Below are positions 57,871-64,000 of a stretch of DNA of 64,000 bases, piece by piece (position 1 is the stretch's first letter; each line of letters begins with the position of its first letter). Origin of the DNA: Lactifluus volemus (Eukaryota; Basidiomycota; Agaricomycetes; Russulales; Russulaceae); assembly GCA_022376515.1 (NCBI GenBank), contig WTXI01000005.1, positions 806,001-870,000 on the forward strand, given 5' to 3'. The notes beneath the pieces are model-generated. The model was not told where the DNA came from, made no database searches, and saw only the letters and a list, made by a program, of their open reading frames with translations. The translations under genes were made by a program, and so were the position numbers.

Positions 57871-59380
57871 CTAAAGTCGTTGTACAATTATCGTGACATC
57901 ATCCATCCACTTCTCTTCCATCTCTACCGTCAACCTCTGAGAGACAAGGCGAACGTCATCCCCTCCTAAGCCATCGCGAAGGAGGGATAGCGCCAGATTC
58001 CCTTCTCGTGTCGTATTCTGCATAGCTTGGCCAACCACTGTCACCCATCGATGAATCGTATCCGTACGAGTCCGTCCTTCATACAAATCTCCAAGTCCAT
58101 CCGAGCATGATATCACAAAAAAGTCCCTCTGTTGTCCCGGCGGGCCTCTGGAAAGTGGAATATGGTGAACGTCGGGGGTGTTGGAAACGTATGGAGGGCT
58201 TTTCACGCGAGCAATGTAAGCTTCGGGATGCTGTACATTCCATTCTCGACGAAAATTGAGAAGAACGCGTCGAGAAAAGATGGGCGGCAGTTTGAGCCAT
58301 GTATCGCCAAGGGCTGACGGGGTGCGCATTGGACTTTTTGAGTACAGTATCTCGAACTCTCCGGAAAACGGCAAGATGACGCTCACAGCGTGTAGGGCTC
58401 AGAAACCCTACGATTCTGTTATCCATCAAGCATTCGCGCTCCCCAGGGTGCTGATTCCGTATCCTGAGAATTTCTGAGGGATTATCGCCATTGTGGAGTG
58501 TCGTCGCGAATGTTGCAGCCCAGTCTCCTGCACGTGTACGAGAGCCAAGACTAGTAGTAGGCACAAAGGAACGATGGACGACGTGAGATTGGAGGAAACC
58601 CGCCAACTTGGGGGAAATTGACATACATACCTGCTTGGCAATCTCCGAGGTTGGCTATCCAAAGGTTTTGCTTGGAAGGGTCTGTGAGCGTCAGGAGTGC
58701 GGTGCTTCCCTGCAAGCATCGCGTGGCAGCGGCCATGTTCTGTGTCGCCGACGCACGATCTTGAAATAAATACCGGATTTGCGAAGTAGACATGTTCTGT
58801 AGACCAGCAGGACCACCGGGAAACATGCGCGTAAATTCGGCCGTGATGGTGTGATCAAACCTGACGATGCAGTCGGAAAGAATGCTGGAGACTGCAGCGG
58901 GAACGACATGTCCCCTTGACGAAACGAGGAGAGATTCGAGCGCTTGCTTAATCAGGACCGGAAGCGACTGTGCGGCATACTCCACGGTGGCGTGTCCGGC
59001 ATGTCCTAACCTTCAAGTTATATACTTCCAATATGAGCCCCCTGCGGGGAAAGAACGCACTGACCGTCAAAAAGGGCTGTGAACACCCAAGCTCCGCCAA
59101 AGGGCATCTGCCAATTCTCTACGCACATACGATCCTGACTTCGAAACTCGTGTAACTGGCATGGCTGAAAATCTATAGCGTCGATGCCACCCCTGGATCG
59201 CGGATTGGCTAGGCGCTGGAGCTCGGCAGACAGTCTTGGCTCTTGGAGGATCCTGTAGGTCCATCTCTCGGAACCTCCTAGGCCTAAATCTGTCGTAGAA
59301 AAATCTCTGACTTCATTGAGGGCTCGGAGGTTTTCTAGAGATGTCGCGGCAGTTAGAGAAACCACTCGGTGTGAGTACAT
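57871..59380 (-). CDS. PP2C-type Ser/Thr phosphatase (pyruvate dehydrogenase phosphatase-like)
   Basis: ATG at 59380 (MYSHRVVSLTAATSLENL). The PPM core is visible across four or five exons: GAWVFTALFDG joined by an intron to GHAGHATVEYAA (the metal-binding DGHxGH motif), LIKQALESLLVSSRGH, AATRCLQGSTALLTLTDPSK, LWIANLGDCQAG, RAGDWAATFATTLHNGDNP, NRIVGFLSPTRA then SVILPF, GDTWLKLPPIFSRRVLLNFR, FFVISCSDGLGDLYEGRT (second metal Asp) and DDVTIIVQRL at the end. The long insert between GDCQ and GFLSPTR and the GDTWLK block resemble PDP/Ptc5-type phosphatases, which act on mitochondrial pyruvate dehydrogenase. Localisation is not clear from the N-terminus. A one-base loss near 58389-58392 breaks the frame between SPTR and VSVILPF. 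Confidence 0.85.
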
Positions 59381-60505
59381 GTGGGGAGGGGGAGCTGCTA
59401 CTAGTAGATGAAATTACAGGCTCACCTTTTTTAATATTCTATTCAAGAAGATGAAATATGTTCCGAACGAATTGACAGGCTGAATGATGCACCGGAACCA
59501 AGAAGCCTGAAGAAGGCGAAAGTTGCAAGATGAAAAAATGTCGGCATGATATTTGGAAATCCGGGACAGGTGGCATTGATTTACGGTATACATCTCATGC
59601 TCAAATCGGTAGAAGCGGATGCCAGACTGCGTCCCTCTAGATATAGGTACTAGCGTGATGGGGCTCGAGATATACTGTTTCCCCCATCTGCGGTCATGCA
59701 AGTTAATGCGTAACGCGAGCATCGGGATGGGACCAAAGATGCACCAAGTCCCAAGTAAATACAGCGCCTACCAAAAGGTTGATGGAATATAGCAGATGAC
59801 AGTGGTTTCTGACCGGGTGGTGTAAAAGAATCATTGATTGTCATCTTCCCTTCAACGGCGTTCTCCGAGATCCGGGGACTCAGTACAATCTATACCGTCT
59901 TGTCTGTGGCGCAGATCAAGTAACATCCTTGTATATTGTCCACTGGACGTACGGTCTCTATGCAGCTGTTGATAGCTGCCGTATAGATTACAGTGCCTTG
60001 CTTCAAGTTTACGTGTTGATATCTCAACTTTGAAATGTTATGAGACAACAAGGCACTCTTATTAAAAGTACTTGGCCGAGACTACATATACTAGACTGTA
60101 GCTTATAGTGCAAAGTTGGGTCAACTTGGGATGCCCAGTTGAAGCTCCGTGCAGCGATTCAATTCTAGTGTGGGAAAAGTCAAAGGGCGAAATACAAATC
60201 ATCATCAAATCATATTTGAGGCGTCAGGTCAGCCGATCCTTCTCTCTTTCCTTGTATCATTGTACCGTGGACATATTGAAATATTGCAAGGATCTGAAAC
60301 TTCTAGCCTATAACACAGACTATTTTTTTTTTTACAAACTGGAAGCTATACCCGAGTGGTTGGTTCAGAACGAGACGTTGTCGTAGTAGTGGCGTTGCTA
60401 GATCGGCACCGGTGATAACCGCTTTTCCATCTGTTTTTCCTTCCAAAGTTACGTAGTCGCCACCCATAAACGCACAAGATCCCCGCACCCGTTTCAGATA
60501 CGGGG
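59381..60505. other. PP2C promoter region and SPE2 3' flank
   Basis: About 1.1 kb. A minus-strand frame at 59414-59722 contains a segment weakly like a BTB core (RFYRFEHEMYTVNQCHLSRI), but with no confirming neighbours. A T11 run lies at about 60323-60333. No gene is called. Confidence 0.4.
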
Positions 60506-62044
60506 TCATGTGGTCAGCTCGAAACTGGCAAAGGCTAGGTCGTAATCCCCAAAATCGTAATTGATCTTGTCCGTCCGCTTGTAGGCGTCAGCTTGCCCAT
60601 CTTCCTCTCCTCTCGAGGTCAGGGCCGCCTTGAAAGCACGCTGTGCCGCGTCAACAGCCCTTTCCCCCACTTCTTCTTCCGTCTCGTCGTTTCCTTCACT
60701 CGAGATGAAAAGGGTAAGGGTGAGCCGCGCAGGGCGAAAGATGTTTACGACCCGGCGCATAAGCGTGACAAGGTCCGGTATGTCGCGGGAACGAGGCGCA
60801 GGGACCGGTGACAACGGCACGTTGGACTCGAAACTAGCGTACGACCAACCCTCCTCCGGTGTCACATGGATAGTGTAGTATCCTTCGCCCCCAGGAACGG
60901 TGTCACGGCCATCGATACGTTGGCTTCACCCCAATTGATTAGGGCGTTCGCGGAATACCCACACGGTGTAAACGCGTATGAGTTTAAGGTGGTGAGGTCT
61001 GGGGGGAAGATATCTGTAATTTGAAGCCTCGAGGAAACTTCCAGAGCCTTATCAAATGGGGTGCTGGTAATATCAGACCCCCCAGGGAAATCAAATGCGC
61101 TCCTGGCCGTGGGGGATAAGCCTGTCATGAGGATCTCGATGGTGGAATCAATGTCCAACGCATTGGGCGTGACAGGCCTCGCATCAAGTGTTCGATGAGT
61201 GTTTACGCCGGTGGTCTGGGCGCAGACAAGTGGGCGATTGACGGGAGGAGGGGTGTTTGGGGTACATTCAGGGGGCCTAGTGATGTACAACAGCCAATGG
61301 TCACCGTTCATTTTGCCAACGGAGTAAGCGGCGCCATTCTGGAAATATCCATCCAGATATTCCACCTCGTCTCTCCATTCACGATGGGGGCCGTTTTGAA
61401 GCTCTGGGAAGAAGAACGACTTGCGAGAGTAGAAACACCGCCAGACGGTGGGCAATTTCTGCTCGCGTGCGATCTCGAGGATGCGTGGAAGACCCATCAA
61501 ATTCAGAGTGGTCCCGCATGTCTTGAGTATGAGGCGGTGTGGGGAGACGAATAGGGAAGATTCACTATGAGTCGGCGTAAGCAGTCAGGAACAAGGGCTA
61601 AAAGCTGGCGGAAGGGAACAAGGGAGCTAATATCCCTGAAAGGGAACGGAGAAGGTGCTCCGACGGATCGTACAGCGGCCACACCCCGGGGAGATTGGGA
61701 AGATATCTCTTTGCGCCAGAAGTATGCGCAGAGATAGCATCAAAATCCGGATGGATCCGCGGGTCGTATGCGTCCATGGTATGGCATGGTGAACTCGTGA
61801 ACGCTCACCTTAGCAGATACGCATCCATTTCGGACCCCTCTACCACACTGAGGATCTGGCACTTCACCATCTTCAGCATATCTTCCCAAACCGATCGATT
61901 GACCCCGCGAAGTCCATGCCTCCCGTCGATCGTGGCGGAAGCACCCGGAACGTCTGCGGGTGATGGCGCAAACCAGAGTTCTAGCAGTTTTTCGGGCCCC
62001 TCGAACGGAGGAGAGCTAGAAAATACACCTGTAGTCGCCTCCAT
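60506..62044 (-). CDS. SPE2: S-adenosylmethionine decarboxylase proenzyme
   Basis: This pyruvoyl enzyme makes decarboxylated AdoMet for spermidine and spermine synthesis. ATG at 62044 (MEATTGVFSS then PPFEGPEKLLELWF). The first exon ends DAYLL. After an intron of about 245 nt (near 61570-61814) the autocleavage site follows at once: SESSLFVSPHR, with the pyruvoyl-forming Ser of the ESS motif, then LILKTCGTTLNLMGLPRI with the catalytic Cys. Next come FYSRKSFFFPELQNGPHREW, EVEYLDGYF, NGAAYSVGKMNGDHWLLYIT, FTPCGYSANALINWGE, YYTIHVTPEEGWSYASFESN and a C-terminus DYDLAFASFELTT (stop 60506-60508). A frame break near 60905-60915, between NWGEANV and DGRDTVPGGE, needs one base. All residues of the active site and processing site are visible. 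Confidence 0.93.
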
Positions 62045-62219
62045 TGCGAATATTATTAGCGTGGGGTGTCCTAGTAGTTGAAATAAGGGGGTAATTATAT
62101 GCAGCCAGGGGGGGGACACGTGCTATACCACCTGGGAAACGTAGGCGCTAACACCCAAGACAGTCGCGAACCAGCGATGGTGGATACATGTACCGACAGA
62201 ACAGCGGCCTGTGGGGGTC

Positions 62220-62757
62220 CTATGCAAAGATGGTCGGTCGATCAGCAATCGCATCGGATATTTGTAGACGATCCGTCTTGAGCGGTCCCGCCTCAGCCCA
62301 GCCCTCATCTCGATGGATGCGGTCCGTACCCGCGAGTTTGACAAATTGGTTGGCCATTCGCCCACGTAGCTACTCTATACTTTTCTTTCCGCCTTTCCTC
62401 CGCGTCCCGACGGGCCCTTCCATATCGGCATAAGCCATGGTCCACATTGCGCCCACATATGAATGGCGCTAGCCACTTTGATAAATCGCGCCGCATGGGC
62501 TTCGAAATGCTCAACTAGAGAGGTAACTTGTCCGCGTGCTTTGCAAGGAACGACGATAGTCCCGACGCAGCCTTATTGTGTACTTCTTTGTAAACATAAG
62601 AGAAGAAAGCCCAATGATAACGCCACGATAGTGACTCGGAAAAGGTCGTCTTGATAAAATGCCACGCGCGTAAGCAAGTGAGCGCGTCATGCCGGGCTGC
62701 GGCTGAAATGTCAAACGACGAACCGGAAACTGCGCTGTAGAATGTAGTAACTCCCAT
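62220..62757 (-). CDS. Hypothetical protein, fragmented model
   Basis: ATG at 62757. The first 80 codons (MGVTTFYSAVSGSSFDISAA then LTCLRAWHFIKTTFSESLSW, YHWAFFSYVYKEVHNKAASG) look strongly coding, Trp/Phe-rich and helical. In another frame the sequence goes on with VEHFEAHAARFIKVASAIHM then WAQCGPWLMPIWKG, and in a third with MANQFVKLAGTDRIHRDEG to AIADRPTIFA (stop 62220-62222). The first join needs one base near 62517-62522; the second is unresolved. I recognise no family. The start is 137 bp from that of the divergent DUF1279 gene. Confidence 0.45.
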
Positions 62758-62894
62758 CTGATCTCACTCGACTCGACTCGTCTTTCAGAACCGGTCCATA
62801 CAGTGCAGCTAAACAGCTCCATTTTTTTTTCACTTGCACCCCTCCTCTCAGCCTTGTTTTTCACCACAAAATTATCCGCGTCATCTTCGTGAGG

Positions 62895-63551
62895 ATGATG
62901 ATGAGACGAATGCTTCCACGTTTACCCTTTCTCCGGGCTATCCTTCCTCGGGGGGTCTCCCGACCCATCCTTCCTCTCACATCTCGCATCTCAATTCCGG
63001 AAACACGGATCCTCACCGGCACATTACGCATATCCCCTTTCCGTTCTCTTCACGCCACTCGAGTACGCCTCTCATCTCCCTCTCACCCTCCAAACACAGA
63101 TGAGGCCGTACCACTCTCAAAGCGACTCGCGACACTTATGAAAGCATATGGATGGTATGCCGTCGGCGTTTACGCGGTAATATCTATCGTCGACTTTACC
63201 GTCGCCTTTGCGGGAATCAACCTACTCGGCGCGGACTACGTCTCCTCTATCGCTACATCGGCGAAGGCCTGGGTACTCAACCTGGTGTATTCACGCCCCC
63301 CGGAGCCAGGTCGTGAAGGGATCGAGGATGCATCACAAAATATGACTGCAGGTGGGCAGGAAGGCCTGTATGCCATGCTTGTACTTGCGTACACAGTGCA
63401 CAAGACCCTCTTCCTACCTGTACGGATTGGATTAACCGCTGCATGTACGCCTAGAATTGTGAACTGGCTGCGCATCAGAGGGTGGGCTGGTGGGGAAGGT
63501 GCGCGTAAGGCCATGCAGGAGATGAGAGGGCGATTGAGGGACCGAGATTGA
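62895..63551 (+). CDS. DUF1279 (FAM210/Nat2-like) mitochondrial membrane protein
   Basis: A single-exon gene of 218 codons from the ATG at 62895. Two further Met codons follow directly. The N-terminal ~60 residues are rich in Arg, Ser and Leu without acidic residues (MLPRLPFLRAILPRG), as in mitochondrial presequences. The DUF1279 domain covers LSKRLATLMKAYGWYAVGVY, then AVISIVDFTVAFAGINLLGA, and after a loop GLYAMLVLAYTVHKTLFLPV, RIGLTAACTPRIVNWLRIRG. This is the FAM210A/B and yeast Nat2 family. A C-terminal basic helix (ARKAMQEMRGRLRDRD) ends the protein. FAM210 proteins affect mitochondrial protein output; the fungal role is unknown. Confidence 0.88.
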   Translation: MMMRRMLPRLPFLRAILPRGVSRPILPLTSRISIPETRILTGTLRISPFRSLHATRVRLSSPSHPPNTDEAVPLSKRLATLMKAYGWYAVGVYAVISIVDFTVAFAGINLLGADYVSSIATSAKAWVLNLVYSRPPEPGREGIEDASQNMTAGGQEGLYAMLVLAYTVHKTLFLPVRIGLTAACTPRIVNWLRIRGWAGGEGARKAMQEMRGRLRDRD

Positions 63552-63785
63552 ATCCGTCGGGCATCAATTTAGCTGGTCTTCCGTTGTTCGGCGTTGGTAA
63601 TCTCACTGATCCCTCCAACCAACACAGAAACGCAGATATATCATGATACATCGGCACTTGTTAATTCGACCAGCTAGAATGCTGGTTACACAGAACACAA
63701 CTCAGATACACTATAGTACAGAGGCAATCAAGTTGTCGTTTGGAATAGGATGAAACAGACGATTCGAAACGGGTTTGAGTTGCGA

Positions 63786-64000
63786 TCACGCACTGGTGGG
63801 GGCTTCTTCCGCTGCAAAGTAGGGTTATCAATCAGGACGGTGATGGCCAAGAACCACTACTCACGCCACAGAATACCGCTTTTGACGAGCTCCTCTGGCT
63901 TAGGCCTTTGCGTAAGTTTCTGATCCAGCTTGTCCTTGTAGAGCCCATATGAGTGATCACAAGATCACTCTCCTGGAATCGTGAGACACATACCTCGAGT
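63786..64000 (-). CDS. RPEL-repeat protein (5' partial)
   Basis: Two exons of a minus-strand gene extend beyond the window end. The last exon is 63786-63811 (EEAPTSA then stop). An intron at 63812-63864 precedes an exon encoding GLYKDKLDQKLTQRPKPEEL then VKSGILWR. The segment LTQRPKPEELVKSGIL matches the RPEL motif (RPxxEEL..xGIL) that in animals binds G-actin. Small fungal RPEL proteins exist with unknown roles. The frame before this motif is unclear at the window edge. Confidence 0.65.

Noticed and set aside
59414..59722. Minus-strand frame with a weak BTB-like segment
   Set aside because: Only one short stretch fits, with no preceding or following BTB blocks in any frame; probably chance or a very old remnant.
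60345..60420. tRNA-like A-box sequence (CCCGAGTGGTT)
   Set aside because: It resembles the start of a Leu/Ser tRNA, but no matching acceptor stem, anticodon arm or T-arm (GTTCGA) follows at the right distance.

Overview
The window is nuclear DNA from a filamentous basidiomycete fungus, most likely an agaricomycete. It is gene-dense (about 27 protein genes in 64 kb). Most genes carry several GT-AG introns of about 45-70 nt, genes lie on both strands with no operons, and the recognisable products (PalI/Rim9, Thi6, Cdc24, Dbf4, Spo11, a BTB-domain protein, an F-box protein, Zn2Cys6 factors) are fungal. No rRNA, tRNA, CRISPR array or intact transposon was found.

Layout. 1-7.4 kb: 3' part of a CLN3/BTN1 gene, DEAD-box helicase DBP4, and a TAPT1-family membrane protein. 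7.7-11.4 kb: two disordered proteins of unknown function. 12.1-18.6 kb: PalI/Rim9, bifunctional thiamine enzyme THI6, a phytanoyl-CoA-dioxygenase-like enzyme and an F-box protein. 19.8-26.2 kb: a Rap1-like BRCT/Myb protein and the Cdc42 exchange factor CDC24. 27-35.3 kb: a GH63-type glycosidase and a RhoGAP. 35.8-41.1 kb: a mitochondrial carrier, an RGG-rich coiled-coil protein and a BTB protein. 41.3-52.4 kb: a gamma-tubulin complex component, CDC6, SPO11 and DBF4, forming a run of cell-cycle and meiosis genes. 53.5-64 kb: a secreted protein, a double-Zn2Cys6 factor with an integrase-like zinc-binding tail, a PP2C phosphatase, S-adenosylmethionine decarboxylase (SPE2), a hypothetical gene, a DUF1279 protein and a partial RPEL-repeat gene.

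How the genes relate. Most are unlinked housekeeping genes. CDC6 (origin licensing), DBF4 (activator of Cdc7/Hsk1 kinase) and SPO11 (meiotic break formation) are neighbours, and MCB-type ACGCG elements lie upstream of CDC6 and between SPO11 and DBF4. CDC24 and the RhoGAP act in opposite directions on Rho-family GTPases. The most unusual architectures are the Rap1-like gene, which has three Myb-type repeats each split by an intron at the same place, and the transcription factor, whose two Zn2Cys6 clusters also share an intron position.

Caveat. At least ten genes contain a point where a well-conserved frame continues only if one base is added, often inside a short homopolymer. Almost all are apparent single-base losses, so I read them as consensus errors rather than pseudogenes. 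Gene models crossing these points are approximate, and gene coordinates run from first to last coding base with introns included.
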